Positions 8,068-16,501 are shown, counted from the stretch's first letter. The stretch: DNA of 64,000 nucleotides from JAEVLT01 sp044598425 (GCA_044598425.1 CP172536.1:2728001-2792000); one strand, 5' to 3'. Notes: generated from the sequence alone by a model not told the origin. Translations and numbers: made by a program.

Positions 8068-8682
8068 CTAAACGGCAATATCTTTGCGGCATAGAGCCTT
8101 GTCAATCCATTGACAAATTTCTTCAGTGTATTTCTCGGCAAAAAAAGGTTCATTTGGAAACATATAAAAAACTTCTCTTAAATAAGAGGCATTGATAAAA
8201 GGCATTAGCCATAAACCTTTCAGCTGAATCACGGCATACGAAATAGATTTCAATTTAAATTCATTCTGCTCAATTCCAGCTTCAAATACTTGTTGTAAAA
8301 AGAATTTTTCTTTCGCATAATAAGTTGCCATAATTTCTCTCGCAATTTGGGACTCCATTGACATCTCCCTCAAAACAAAGCTTGCCAGCGAACTATTTTT
8401 GCTCAAATAGCGAAGAATCTCTCTTGAAATTTGTTTTAAACAATTGACCGCTCCATCTTGCAGCTGCATATAGGCTTCTTCGATAATCGCAAGGTATTGT
8501 TCAAAAAAAGAAGTGAAACAGTATTCAAGCAACCCTTGTTTATTGTGGAAATGATAAGAAATACTAGCTGAATTTACTTTTGCTTTTTTGCCGATATCCC
8601 GGATGGATGTTCCTGAATATCCCTTTGTTTGAAATAAAGAAATGGCGGCTTGAACAATGGCTTCTTTTGAATTTTTCTTCAT
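8068..8682 (-). CDS. refZ: TetR-family regulator RefZ
   Basis: A 204-residue TetR/AcrR regulator. The N-terminal helix-turn-helix region (about residues 5-50: AAISLFQTKGYSGTSIRDIG then ASISYHF) is clear, followed by a helical ligand/dimer domain. The position between ezrA and the GAF protein gene identifies it as RefZ (YttP), which in B. subtilis binds sites near the origin and tunes FtsZ assembly at polar division during sporulation. GGAGGG five bases before the ATG supports the start. hisJ, which I recall between ezrA and refZ in B. subtilis, is absent. No clear terminator follows. Confidence 0.88.
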   Translation of the reverse strand: MKKNSKEAIVQAAISLFQTKGYSGTSIRDIGKKAKVNSASISYHFHNKQGLLEYCFTSFFEQYLAIIEEAYMQLQDGAVNCLKQISREILRYLSKNSSLASFVLREMSMESQIAREIMATYYAKEKFFLQQVFEAGIEQNEFKLKSISYAVIQLKGLWLMPFINASYLREVFYMFPNEPFFAEKYTEEICQWIDKALCRKDIAV

Positions 8683-8851
8683 AATATCCCTCCGGAAAAA
8701 TCAAATTTCCGTTCTTTACTTGCAGTTCTTTCTTAAATAAAATTCTTGATGTTTGTCTGAATTCCTCTAAGATCTTCTCGACAAAGTCTCCCTAAATTCA
8801 TGATTTTTTGCTAAAATGGGATATAAATTTATAAGAATCAGGTGAAAAAAC

Positions 8852-9334
8852 ATGTTTAACGCTGAGGCATATAATGGAACTCGAATCGAGAATTATGAAC
8901 TCGTTAAGAAACAATTGCAGGCTTTGCTGCAGGACGAAACAAATCAAATAGCCAATTTAAGCAATGCGGCTGCCCTATTAAATCAATTTCTTGATCGGAT
9001 TAACTGGGTAGGGTTTTATTTATTCGATACAAATGGGGAACTTGTTCTTGGACCGTTCCAAGGTCTTCCGGCATGCATTCGCATTCCTCTAGGCAAGGGA
9101 GTGTGCGGAACAGCTGCGGCAAAAAAAACAACGATCCGGGTTGAAGATGTTAATCAATTTCCGGGTCACATCGCCTGCGATTCAGCATCACAGTCCGAAA
9201 TCGTGATTCCTATGATGAAAAATGGAAATTTATTTGGTGTTTTAGATATTGACTCTCCTGAAATAAACCGCTTCGATGAAGTGGATCAAGAAAAATTAGA
9301 GGAATTTGTTGAACTATTAGTTAAGCACCTTTAA
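8852..9334 (+). CDS. ytsP: free methionine-(R)-sulfoxide reductase, GAF type
   Basis: A 160-residue single GAF domain protein that reduces free Met-R-sulfoxide. The three family cysteines are at C75, C85 and C109, with the same 10 and 24 residue spacing as Cys84/94/118 of E. coli fRMsr, and sit in GLPACIRIP, GKGVCGTAA and HIACDSASQSE. It therefore looks catalytically complete. Divergent from refZ and convergent with dgcP, with a hairpin between. Orthologue of B. subtilis YtsP by sequence and position. Confidence 0.9.
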   Translation: MFNAEAYNGTRIENYELVKKQLQALLQDETNQIANLSNAAALLNQFLDRINWVGFYLFDTNGELVLGPFQGLPACIRIPLGKGVCGTAAAKKTTIRVEDVNQFPGHIACDSASQSEIVIPMMKNGNLFGVLDIDSPEINRFDEVDQEKLEEFVELLVKHL

Positions 9335-9340
9335 GAAAAG

Positions 9341-9374
9341 TGCAAGAAAGGCACTCACGTTGTGTGAGTGCCTT
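9341..9374. terminator. shared hairpin between ytsP and dgcP
   Basis: Eleven-base perfect arms (AAGGCACTCAC and complement) with a five-base loop. It lies between two convergent genes and touches the dgcP stop codon. The T-tract is weak on both sides. Confidence 0.6.
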
Positions 9375-11265
9375 AACTGGCTACAAATCTTTCTTCTTGA
9401 GTTACCACTTTGTTTTTTCCTGTCCGTTTTGCAGCATACAACGCTTCATCTGCTCTTTTAAACAAAAACTTTGCTGTATCCATTCTTTCCTTACTCCAAT
9501 AGGAAACCCCGCAAGAAACAGTCACATGCGGGTTAGATAATTCTGCCACTTTCTCTACCAATCTTTCGGCAATGCCTACACCTGTCGCCAAGGATACTCG
9601 TGGCAAATAAATTGCCAGCTCCTCTCCTCCCCAACGCGCACCTACATCGCTTTCTCGAATATTGCTCTTGATGAGATTCGCCACTTGGACAAGGACTTCA
9701 TCACCGATTTGATGTCCATGAGTGTCGTTAATCGTTTTAAAATTATCGATATCAATGAGAATAAACGCACCTTGTTCGTCTTCTTTCATCGATCGCTTCA
9801 TTTTTTCATCTAAATAATTTCGGGAATGGAGTTTTGTTAAATGATCGGTAATAATCATAAGCTCGAGCTCTTCACGCAGCATCGAATTCGTAAACGCTAG
9901 GGTTGAGTGATGGATAAGCGATTGCAGCAGCTTAAACGTTTCAAAGGAAAAGTAATAAGGCTCTGGGTGCATCACAATCACGAATCCTTTTAAGATTTCA
10001 CCTTGATCCATTGGCACAGCCATTACTGACCGAAAGGGCGCAGCCCCATCCACTTGCTGAAAATTTAAATCGCCAATAAACAACGAATCTTTCTCTTTTT
10101 GAATTTTACTGTCGATAAAATAAATGTAGCTGCTTGCCTGTTTTGTGCGAAAAAACGCCGTCGATCCAGGGAGTATCTTCGCTTTTCCCCGTTCAGGTGA
10201 AAGAAGAAAAAAGCCTACTTCCTCAGCGTCAAAGGAACGAATGATTTGTTCAGTCATATAATTAATCGTTTCGGTCAATCGTAAATTCGAATTTAGGCAA
10301 CGAGATGTTTCATTGATTAACTGCAAATCAGCAATCAATTTTTTAGACTGCTGATATAGTTGAGCGTTTTCAAGGGCACTTCCAGCTGTATGAGCAAGCA
10401 GAGTAATGAATTCCACTTCATTCTTTGGAAAAACAACCGTGTTTGGGGCAATTACTTGTAAAACACCATAAACCCCCTGCTTGCCTTTCAACGGTGCGTA
10501 AAGAATCGACCGCCTCTGTAAAACGGAATCTTCAAATTGGATCATTCCGGTTACATATGCCTGCATCGCTGCAATGTTTTCACTATCATATTCCAGATCT
10601 TTAATTGGCAGTTCACTATGGGTGTGATTATCTTGAGACAGCAATAAATAATAAGCAAATGTCGGATATACTTCTTTGAGCGTAAGAATGATTTCTCCCA
10701 ATAACTCATCCATATCCATTGAGGAATGAAATTTTTCTGTTACTCGAAATAATTGTTTGTATTTATTTTTTTCATTCACAATTTTCGTTAAACTTTGAAT
10801 CTTTCCTAAAAAAGAGCTGTAGTCATCCGCAATGTTTCGCAGCTGCTCATCGTCTATTTGTTCCAATAGTGAGTGCTGTTTATCCTTAATCGCTAAGAAA
10901 CCTAAATCCCGATTTTTTCTGATTAATTCAATGTAAAAATCATATTCATCAAAACCAGCATCGTCCGGAAATGGTTTTCGGAGAATTTCAGGCCGATCTC
11001 CAAAACCTTTCAGTTCCTTCAAACGAATCGAAATAGGTACCATCGGATTGTTCTCTTTATCATTTACATAACCCTCTAAATCAAATTGCTGCTTCCAGTC
11101 CTGGTACCTGTACAGCGCAATGGTCTCCAAATGAAACATTTGAAGAATAATCGCAAGCGTTTCCCGCACAAAGGACTCAAAACGCAACGTCTCCGATTCA
11201 GCATCAATCAAATCCAAAAAGCAATCTTTTAACTGCACTATTAAATCTCTTTTAAGAGTTTCCAT
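9373..11265 (-). CDS. dgcP: diguanylate cyclase DgcP (GAF-GGDEF)
   Basis: A soluble 630-residue diguanylate cyclase making c-di-GMP from two GTP. Two or three GAF-like segments fill residues 1 to about 460 and a GGDEF domain the C-terminus. The active-site loop is GGEEL (about 546-550), an accepted active variant, and an RESD sequence five residues before it fits the RxxD inhibitory I-site, so product inhibition is expected. This is the B. subtilis YtrP/DgcP position. The ATG at 11265 has GGGTGAT upstream; a TTG five codons earlier is possible. The upstream region contains a 50-bp tandem duplication with promoter-like elements (11285-11385). Confidence 0.88.
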   Translation of the reverse strand: METLKRDLIVQLKDCFLDLIDAESETLRFESFVRETLAIILQMFHLETIALYRYQDWKQQFDLEGYVNDKENNPMVPISIRLKELKGFGDRPEILRKPFPDDAGFDEYDFYIELIRKNRDLGFLAIKDKQHSLLEQIDDEQLRNIADDYSSFLGKIQSLTKIVNEKNKYKQLFRVTEKFHSSMDMDELLGEIILTLKEVYPTFAYYLLLSQDNHTHSELPIKDLEYDSENIAAMQAYVTGMIQFEDSVLQRRSILYAPLKGKQGVYGVLQVIAPNTVVFPKNEVEFITLLAHTAGSALENAQLYQQSKKLIADLQLINETSRCLNSNLRLTETINYMTEQIIRSFDAEEVGFFLLSPERGKAKILPGSTAFFRTKQASSYIYFIDSKIQKEKDSLFIGDLNFQQVDGAAPFRSVMAVPMDQGEILKGFVIVMHPEPYYFSFETFKLLQSLIHHSTLAFTNSMLREELELMIITDHLTKLHSRNYLDEKMKRSMKEDEQGAFILIDIDNFKTINDTHGHQIGDEVLVQVANLIKSNIRESDVGARWGGEELAIYLPRVSLATGVGIAERLVEKVAELSNPHVTVSCGVSYWSKERMDTAKFLFKRADEALYAAKRTGKNKVVTQEERFVAS

Positions 11266-11284
11266 ACAATTATCACCCAATTAT

Positions 11285-11385
11285 GTGCACAATTTTCATT
11301 TCACGAATGCACATTATCCTTTATTATAATAATTGTGCACGAATTTGTTTCACAATGCACGGCATCTTTTATTATAGCAAATATT
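11285..11385. repeat. 50-bp tandem duplication upstream of dgcP
   Basis: Two adjacent, roughly three-quarters identical units (11285-11334 and 11335-11385). Each begins GTGCAC, has TTTCAC and AATGCAC, and ends TTTATTATA. The first GTGCACAATT and the AATTGTGCAC at 11331-11340 also form an inverted repeat. On the leftward strand each unit contains a TATAAT, so both promoter and possible operator elements of dgcP appear duplicated. Confidence 0.65.
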
Positions 11386-11501
11386 GGAATAATTTCGAAG
11401 TCATTTTTATAAAAATTCTTTTTCTTTCATTATATCACAAGCTGCATTACTTCCTTTATCCGATTAATTAATTAAATGTTTTAATCCTTTCAATCTTTAT
11501 C

Positions 11502-11531
11502 TTGACTTTTACAAGCTAAAAATCATATAAT
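11502..11531 (+). promoter_or_regulatory. sigma-A promoter of rpsD
   Basis: TTGACT (11502-11507), 18-base spacer, TATAAT (11526-11531). Strong housekeeping match about 200 bases before the rpsD start, leaving a long leader. Confidence 0.8.
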
Positions 11532-11539
11532 ATTCTTTG

Positions 11540-11713
11540 TGTAAAATATTGCAGCCTATGTGAACCCCTTACTTGATTCATTTTGTTCCTCAATCAACAG
11601 AGTTGGTTGATGGTGCATCGTGTAACCCTCTGCTGCTAGGGCGAAGGTGCATGAAAACAAAATGGCCTTTATTGCGGCTTCATAGCGGTTTTTATTTTAC
11701 CAAAATAAAAACA
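11540..11713 (+). promoter_or_regulatory. rpsD mRNA leader (S4 autoregulation)
   Basis: The leader between the promoter and the rpsD ribosome site holds several hairpins: TTGATT/AATCAA, ATCAAC/GTTGAT, CCCT/AGGG, and a perfect 11-bp stem with arms GTTTTTATTTT (11688-11698) and complement (11702-11712) ending just before AAGGAGGAG. In B. subtilis S4 represses its own translation through such a leader; that role here is inferred from position and structure. Confidence 0.65.
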
Positions 11714-11730
11714 CGAAGGAGGAGTCTTTC

Positions 11731-12333
11731 ATGGCTCGTTATACCGGCCCAAGCTGGAAATTATCCCGTCGTCTTGGAATTTCTCTAAGCGGCACAGGTA
11801 AAGAATTAGAAAAGCGTCCTTACGCTCCTGGACAACATGGTCCAAACCAACGCAAAAAGCTTTCTGAATACGGATTGCAATTGCAGGAAAAGCAAAAACT
11901 TCGTCATATGTACGGAGTAAACGAACGTCAGTTCCGCAACCTTTTTGACAAAGCTGGTAAAATGTCTGGTAAGCACGGTGAAAACTTCATGATTCTTCTT
12001 GAATCTCGTCTTGATAACGTTGTTTACCGTTTAGGCTTAGCTCGCACACGCCGCCAAGCTCGTCAATTGGTGAACCACGGTCATATTCTTGTTGATGGCT
12101 CTCGCGTGGATATTCCATCATACCGCGTTGCTGCAGGTCAAACCATCAGCCTTCGCGAAAAATCACGCAATCTTGAAATTGTGAAAGAAGCAATCGAAGT
12201 AAGCAACTTCGTTCCTGACTTCTTAACTTTCGATGCTGACAAGTTAGAAGGAACTTTCACTCGCTTACCTGAGCGTTCTGAACTTCCAGCTGAAATTAAC
12301 GAAGCGTTAATCGTTGAGTTCTACTCTCGTTAA
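11731..12333 (+). CDS. rpsD: 30S ribosomal protein S4
   Basis: A 200-residue S4 protein that nucleates assembly of the 5' domain of 16S rRNA. It begins MARYTGPSWKLSRRLG, and the S4 RNA-binding fold (about residues 90-155: MLESRLDNVVYRLG-like stretch and RQARQLVNHGHI) is intact. It stands apart from the large ribosomal operons, as in Bacillus, with its own sigma-A promoter, leader and terminator. AAGGAGG lies at ideal distance from the ATG. Confidence 0.98.
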   Translation: MARYTGPSWKLSRRLGISLSGTGKELEKRPYAPGQHGPNQRKKLSEYGLQLQEKQKLRHMYGVNERQFRNLFDKAGKMSGKHGENFMILLESRLDNVVYRLGLARTRRQARQLVNHGHILVDGSRVDIPSYRVAAGQTISLREKSRNLEIVKEAIEVSNFVPDFLTFDADKLEGTFTRLPERSELPAEINEALIVEFYSR

Positions 12334-12346
12334 TCTTTTAAATGAA

Positions 12347-12385
12347 AGAAACCCCGTGCCAAGAATGGCCGGGGTTTTGTTTTTC
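12347..12385 (+). terminator. terminator of rpsD
   Basis: AACCCCG...CGGGGTTTT hairpin followed by GTTTTT, shortly after the rpsD stop. Confidence 0.85.
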
Positions 12386-12405
12386 TGTTAGAGAAAAAAC
12401 TTTGA

Positions 12406-12606
12406 TCAATAATAAGTGCTTTCAGACAGACCGCATTTTTGGCAGACGCGCATAACAGACGTTTCGATAAAAACATGCTTGCAATGTGATTGGATCTGCT
12501 CAAGCTCTTCTTGCAATTTATTTAATCTCTTCTTTATTACAACAATTTCTTCTTGTAATTTCTCTACTTCATTCGATTGATTGTTACCGATAAATGCTTG
12601 ATCCAT
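12406..12606 (-). CDS. small coiled-coil, Cys-rich protein overlapping thiC
   Basis: A 66-residue protein not recognised as a named family. Residues about 12-42 form a strongly charged heptad coiled coil (EVEKLQEEIVVIKKRLNKLQ) and the C-terminal part carries HCKH ... CQKCG, a plausible zinc-ribbon-like metal site. Its start overlaps the last 23 bases of thiC in another frame, with GAGGAG ten bases before the ATG, so it is probably translated from the thiC mRNA and may be coupled to it. A TTG three codons earlier lies too close to the ribosome site. Codon use and the ribosome site favour a real gene; function unknown. Confidence 0.65.
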   Translation of the reverse strand: MDQAFIGNNQSNEVEKLQEEIVVIKKRLNKLQEELEQIQSHCKHVFIETSVMRVCQKCGLSESTYY

Positions 12607-14356
12607 CGTTAACAAACTCCTCTGCTTTTTGTTTCAATCCCGCTTTAATTTCAGCTTCATTTGATGAGTCTTCCATTGCCATTCCGCGAATATCATGAGA
12701 AATTCTCATTGAACAAAACTTCGGACCGCACATCGAACAAAAATGCGCTGTTTTAGCTCCTTCTGCAGGCAAGGTTTCGTCATGATATTCTCTTGCCCGC
12801 TCCGGATCAAGAGAAAGATTAAATTGATCATTCCATCTAAACTCAAAACGTGCTTTTGATAAAGCATTGTCTCTAACTTGTGCCCCCGGATGACCTTTTG
12901 CTAAATCGGCGGCATGTGCGGCAATTTTATAAGTAATGACTCCCGTCCGGACATCTTCTTTATTCGGTAATCCAAGATGCTCTTTAGGAGTAACATAACA
13001 AAGCATGGCCGTTCCAAACCAGCCAATCATCGCGGCTCCAATTGCCGAAGTAATATGATCATAGCCTGGCGCAATATCGGTTGTTAATGGTCCTAATGTA
13101 TAAAACGGTGCTTCATTGCAAATTTCCATTTGCTTATCGACATTTTCTTTAATCATGTGCATTGGCACATGACCAGGACCTTCAATCATCACTTGGACAT
13201 CATGTTTCCAGGCGATTTTTGTTAATTCACCCAATGTTTCGAGTTCAGCAAATTGCGCTTCATCATTGGCATCTGCTATACTGCCGGGGCGCAGACCATC
13301 ACCAAGAGAAACAGATATATCATACTGCTTTAAAATTTCACAGATTTCTTCGAAGTGTGTATAAAGAAAACTTTCTTCATGATGAGCCAGGCACCATTGA
13401 GCCATAATGGATCCACCGCGCGAAACAATTCCTGTTGTTCTTGTGGCTGTTAATGGAATATATCTTAACAGAACACCAGCATGGATCGTAAAATAATCGA
13501 CTCCTTGCTCAGCCTGTTCAATTAAAGTGTCACGATAAACTTCCCATGTTAAATCTTCAGCGATCCCATTTACTTTTTCAAGCGCCTGATAAATCGGAAC
13601 AGTTCCAACCGGCACCGGGGAGTTGCGAATTATCCATTCTCTTGTAGTGTGGATATTTTTTCCGGTTGATAAATCCATAATCGTATCTGTACCCCAACGA
13701 GTTGCCCATGTCATCTTCTCAATCTCTTGTTCAATTGAAGAAGAAACAGCGGAATTACCAATATTGGCGTTAATCTTTACATGGAAGTTTTTCCCGATTA
13801 TCATTGGCTCACTTTCAGGATGATTAATATTTGCTGGAATAATGGCTCTTCCTATTGCTACTTCCTTTCGAACAAATTCCGGGTCCATATTCTCACGAAT
13901 AGCAATAAACTCCATTTCTGGTGTAATAATTCCTTGTTTAGCATAATGCATTTGCGTAACATTTCGGCCCGGTTTGGCTCTTAGTGGCCTCGTATTTATA
14001 TTTGGAAACTGTTCGAGATTTGCCCGGATGTCGCCTTCAAGATATCCATTATCAATCGGTTTGATCTCTCGGCCTGGATATGCTTCAACATCGTCGCGCT
14101 CTAAAATCCACTTTTTCCTTAAAGCCGGAAGCCCTTGTCTAATGTCAATAGTAGCCTCTTCATCAGTATAAGGTCCGCTTGTATCGTAAACACGGACTGG
14201 CGCATTTTCCTCTTCACCAAAAGAAGTGATTGTCCGGCTAACTGTAATCTCTCTCATCGGAACCTGAATATCCGGTCTCGAACCTTGCACATAAACCTTC
14301 TTGCTGCCACTAAACTGCGATTTCAATTCAATGTTCATTTCTTTTTCCTTTTGCAT
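12584..14356 (-). CDS. thiC: phosphomethylpyrimidine synthase ThiC
   Basis: ThiC is a radical-SAM enzyme that rearranges 5-aminoimidazole ribotide into HMP-phosphate, the pyrimidine half of thiamine. 590 residues, full length. The C-terminal 4Fe-4S motif CSMCGPKFC is at about residues 540-548. AAGGAGG is seven bases before the ATG. It is the only thiamine gene in the window and follows a TPP riboswitch with a terminator (14438-14622), so transcription stops when TPP is plentiful. Confidence 0.97.
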   Translation of the reverse strand: MQKEKEMNIELKSQFSGSKKVYVQGSRPDIQVPMREITVSRTITSFGEEENAPVRVYDTSGPYTDEEATIDIRQGLPALRKKWILERDDVEAYPGREIKPIDNGYLEGDIRANLEQFPNINTRPLRAKPGRNVTQMHYAKQGIITPEMEFIAIRENMDPEFVRKEVAIGRAIIPANINHPESEPMIIGKNFHVKINANIGNSAVSSSIEQEIEKMTWATRWGTDTIMDLSTGKNIHTTREWIIRNSPVPVGTVPIYQALEKVNGIAEDLTWEVYRDTLIEQAEQGVDYFTIHAGVLLRYIPLTATRTTGIVSRGGSIMAQWCLAHHEESFLYTHFEEICEILKQYDISVSLGDGLRPGSIADANDEAQFAELETLGELTKIAWKHDVQVMIEGPGHVPMHMIKENVDKQMEICNEAPFYTLGPLTTDIAPGYDHITSAIGAAMIGWFGTAMLCYVTPKEHLGLPNKEDVRTGVITYKIAAHAADLAKGHPGAQVRDNALSKARFEFRWNDQFNLSLDPERAREYHDETLPAEGAKTAHFCSMCGPKFCSMRISHDIRGMAMEDSSNEAEIKAGLKQKAEEFVNDGSSIYR

Positions 14357-14437
14357 GTAACTTCCTCCTTAAATGAATGGTTCGATCTGGAAGATACCGC
14401 ATCGTTCATTTCGGTATAAACGAATGAACCGAATGAA

Positions 14438-14469
14438 AACAAAAAAGGTTCTGTTTGCACAGAACCTGA
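14438..14469 (-). terminator. riboswitch-controlled terminator before thiC
   Basis: Reading leftwards: arms AGGTTCTGT/ACAGAACCT with a four-base loop followed by TTTTTTG. Lies between the TPP aptamer and the thiC start, so it is the expression platform. Confidence 0.85.
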
Positions 14470-14528
14470 TTTATCTTCAAAAAAGTAGCAGCCTGCTGTG
14501 AAAGAATAACAGCCAACGCCTTAGTCAC

Positions 14529-14622
14529 TACTTCCCTACGCTGGTATCATCCAGATCAGGTTCAAAGGGTCAAAGAATCAGTGCCTTCTTTTCTCAGTCC
14601 GGGCTATACGGACTCCCCTAGT
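14529..14622 (-). promoter_or_regulatory. TPP riboswitch (THI box) of thiC
   Basis: The leftward strand carries the conserved TPP-aptamer blocks in order: GGGGAGTCC, ACTGAGA, ACCCTTTGAACCTGATCTGG, and ATACCAGCGTAGGGAAGT. These form the P2/P3 and P4/P5 arms of the THI element. It controls thiC by the terminator at 14438-14469. Confidence 0.95.
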
Positions 14623-14732
14623 AGAAATTCAGAATAGTTTTTTTATTCCTCATTTAAGATACCATAGTTTTTAAAAAAAGGAAAGGATTCTTTTAAAATA
14701 AAGCTATGTTAAAGCTCATTGTTGATTTTGCC

Positions 14733-14790
14733 GCTATGTTGATTGGAGCAAAAATCAATAGACAAGTTTAAAAGAGCCAAAATAAAAAAG
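14733..14790. repeat. dispersed repeat family 2, copy B
   Basis: Diverged relative of the repeat at 61-121: TGTTGATTGGAGC, AAAATCAATAGACAAG and an A-rich end in the same order. The arms of its inverted repeat have decayed. Intergenic between the thiC leader and sspH. Confidence 0.45.
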
Positions 14791-14803
14791 CAAAATGAAT
14801 GCA

Positions 14804-14832
14804 GTATACAGAAACTTTTTGGAGTAATACTA
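14804..14832 (+). promoter_or_regulatory. candidate sigma-G promoter of sspH
   Basis: GTATA, 17-base spacer, AATACTA resembles sigma-G (gnATR ... cAtnnTA) except for the first -10 base and one base of spacing. It ends 30 bases before the sspH start, in the right place. Confidence 0.45.
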
Positions 14833-14862
14833 ATGGGTGTCAATAAAAAGGAGGAACATGAA

Positions 14863-15069
14863 ATGGACAAAAATCGGGCCAAAGAGATTGTTAATTCACC
14901 AAATATGATAAAGGTCACGTATGATGGAGCACCTATCTATATACAGCATGTTCATGATAACGATGATACAGCTAGAATTTACCCACTCGATCATCCAGAG
15001 AATGAAAAAAACGTGCCTGTTAGCAGTTTGGTTGAGCAGGAGAGTTCATTCCGCCATTTCAGCAATTAA
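14863..15069 (+). CDS. sspH: small acid-soluble spore protein H
   Basis: A 68-residue minor SASP of the SspH family, found only in the spore core. The diagnostic block NRAKEIVNSPNMIKVTYDG near the N-terminus and YIQHVHDNDDTARIYPLD in the middle are intact. The ATG at 14863 has AAAGGAGG eight bases upstream; a longer in-frame extension to 14743 runs through repeat sequence and is rejected. It lies alone between thiC and tyrS, on the opposite strand to both, with a sigma-G-like promoter. Confidence 0.92.
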   Translation: MDKNRAKEIVNSPNMIKVTYDGAPIYIQHVHDNDDTARIYPLDHPENEKNVPVSSLVEQESSFRHFSN

Positions 15070-15128
15070 TTCCGCCGTTGCCACATTTTATTTGCATGAC
15101 AAAGCCACAATCTTTGCAAAATGAACCA

Positions 15129-15170
15129 TTAGAAAAGACCAAATCCCGATGATTTGGCCTTTTTTCTAAT
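15129..15170. terminator. bidirectional terminator between sspH and tyrS
   Basis: A nearly perfect palindrome (TTAGAAAAGACCAAATC ... GATTTGGCCTTTTTTCTAA) with T-runs on both strands, between two convergent genes. Confidence 0.85.
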
Positions 15171-15214
15171 GATGGATTATGGGTCTGCCGTTTCCAGATA
15201 AAACCGCATCCTGT

Positions 15215-16474
15215 CTAGTATTTAATAAGGTAGTATTTCTTTTTCCCTCTGCGAATGATCGTGAACTGACCCTCGATTCGGTCATTTTCCTCCAAAGAAT
15301 AGCCTGGATCTGTAACCCTCTCCCCATTTACCGATACCGCACCATTGCTAATATCTTCGCGTGCCTGACGCTTCGACGGAGAAATTTTAGCAGCAACGAG
15401 CAGTTCAACAAGACTTAAGTCCGTTTCAGCGTTTACTTCATAAGAAGGCACATCCTTGAAGCCTTGCTTGATTTCCGCAGCTGATAGTTCTTTCACATCA
15501 CCGCTGAATAATGCTGCCGAAATTTTAATTGCTTGTTGAAGAGCTTCTTCTCCATGAATAAGCTTGGTCATTTCTTCTGCCAGCGCTTTTTGCGCTTTGC
15601 GAAGATGCGGTTCTTCTTGGACACTCTTTTCCAGCAGTTCAATTTCCTCATGTGAAAGGAAAGTAAATAATTTTAGGTATTTCACTACATCTGCATCAGC
15701 CGTGTTAATCCAAAACTGATAAAATTCATAAGGGGTTGTTTTTTCCGGATCAAGCCATACAGCTCCGCCCTCTGTTTTACCAAACTTAGTGCCGTCGGCT
15801 TTTGTTACAAGCGGGATCGTTAATCCATACGCCTTCGAACCGTTCGGATGAATTTTCCGGATCAATTCCAAGCCAGATGTAATATTCCCCCATTGATCGC
15901 TGCCGCCTATCTGGAGTTTACAATGATGATCTTCATATAAATGCAGAAAATCCATCGCCTGTAAAATGGTGTATGTGAATTCAGTAAACGAAATGCCCGT
16001 TTCTAAACGGGAGGCAATCGTATCTTTCGCCAGCATATAATTGACCCCGATATGCTTGCCGATATCGCGCAAAAAAGTAACAACATCCATTGAGCCAGCC
16101 CAATCATAGTTATTTACCATAATCGCGCCATTATCACCTTCAAACTCAAAAATAGCGGCGAGCTGTTTTTTAATGCCCTCAACGTTTTCCTGAACAGTCT
16201 CCAATGTTAACAGCTTTCTTTCTTCACTTTTACCGCTTGGGTCACCAATCAGTCCTGTTGCACCTCCCACAAGCACAATCGGCCGATGTCCATGCAACTG
16301 GAATCTGCGAAGCGTTAAAAACGGAACCAAATGACCGATATGCAAACTGTCAGCCGTCGGGTCTGCTCCACAGTAAAGCGAAATTTTTTCCTTACGTAAA
16401 ACATCTTTTAAACTCTCTTCATCGGTTTGCTGATAAATAATTCCTCTCCACTCTAAATCCTGCAATAAATCCAT
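15215..16474 (-). CDS. tyrS: tyrosyl-tRNA synthetase
   Basis: A class I aminoacyl-tRNA synthetase charging tRNA-Tyr, 419 residues. The ATP motif HIGH is at residues 45-48, the KMSKS-loop equivalent is KFGKT at 230-234, and the C-terminal about 65 residues form an S4-like RNA-binding domain (SKRQAREDISNGAVSVNGER). GGAAGGTGA precedes the ATG. It is controlled by the tyrosine T-box leader upstream (16504-16740). Confidence 0.97.
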   Translation of the reverse strand: MDLLQDLEWRGIIYQQTDEESLKDVLRKEKISLYCGADPTADSLHIGHLVPFLTLRRFQLHGHRPIVLVGGATGLIGDPSGKSEERKLLTLETVQENVEGIKKQLAAIFEFEGDNGAIMVNNYDWAGSMDVVTFLRDIGKHIGVNYMLAKDTIASRLETGISFTEFTYTILQAMDFLHLYEDHHCKLQIGGSDQWGNITSGLELIRKIHPNGSKAYGLTIPLVTKADGTKFGKTEGGAVWLDPEKTTPYEFYQFWINTADADVVKYLKLFTFLSHEEIELLEKSVQEEPHLRKAQKALAEEMTKLIHGEEALQQAIKISAALFSGDVKELSAAEIKQGFKDVPSYEVNAETDLSLVELLVAAKISPSKRQAREDISNGAVSVNGERVTDPGYSLEENDRIEGQFTIIRRGKKKYYLIKY

Positions 16475-16501
16475 TCATATCACCTTCCTAATTAAAAAAT
16501 A

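Noticed and set aside
8030..8068. TTGCCG/CGGCAA inverted repeat at the refZ end as terminator
   Set aside because: The hairpin includes the stop codon and is followed leftwards by AAAGA, not a T-run.
14743..14862. N-terminal extension of sspH to 14743
   Set aside because: The extension covers the repeat copy B and the promoter; the family start with AAAGGAGG lies at 14863.
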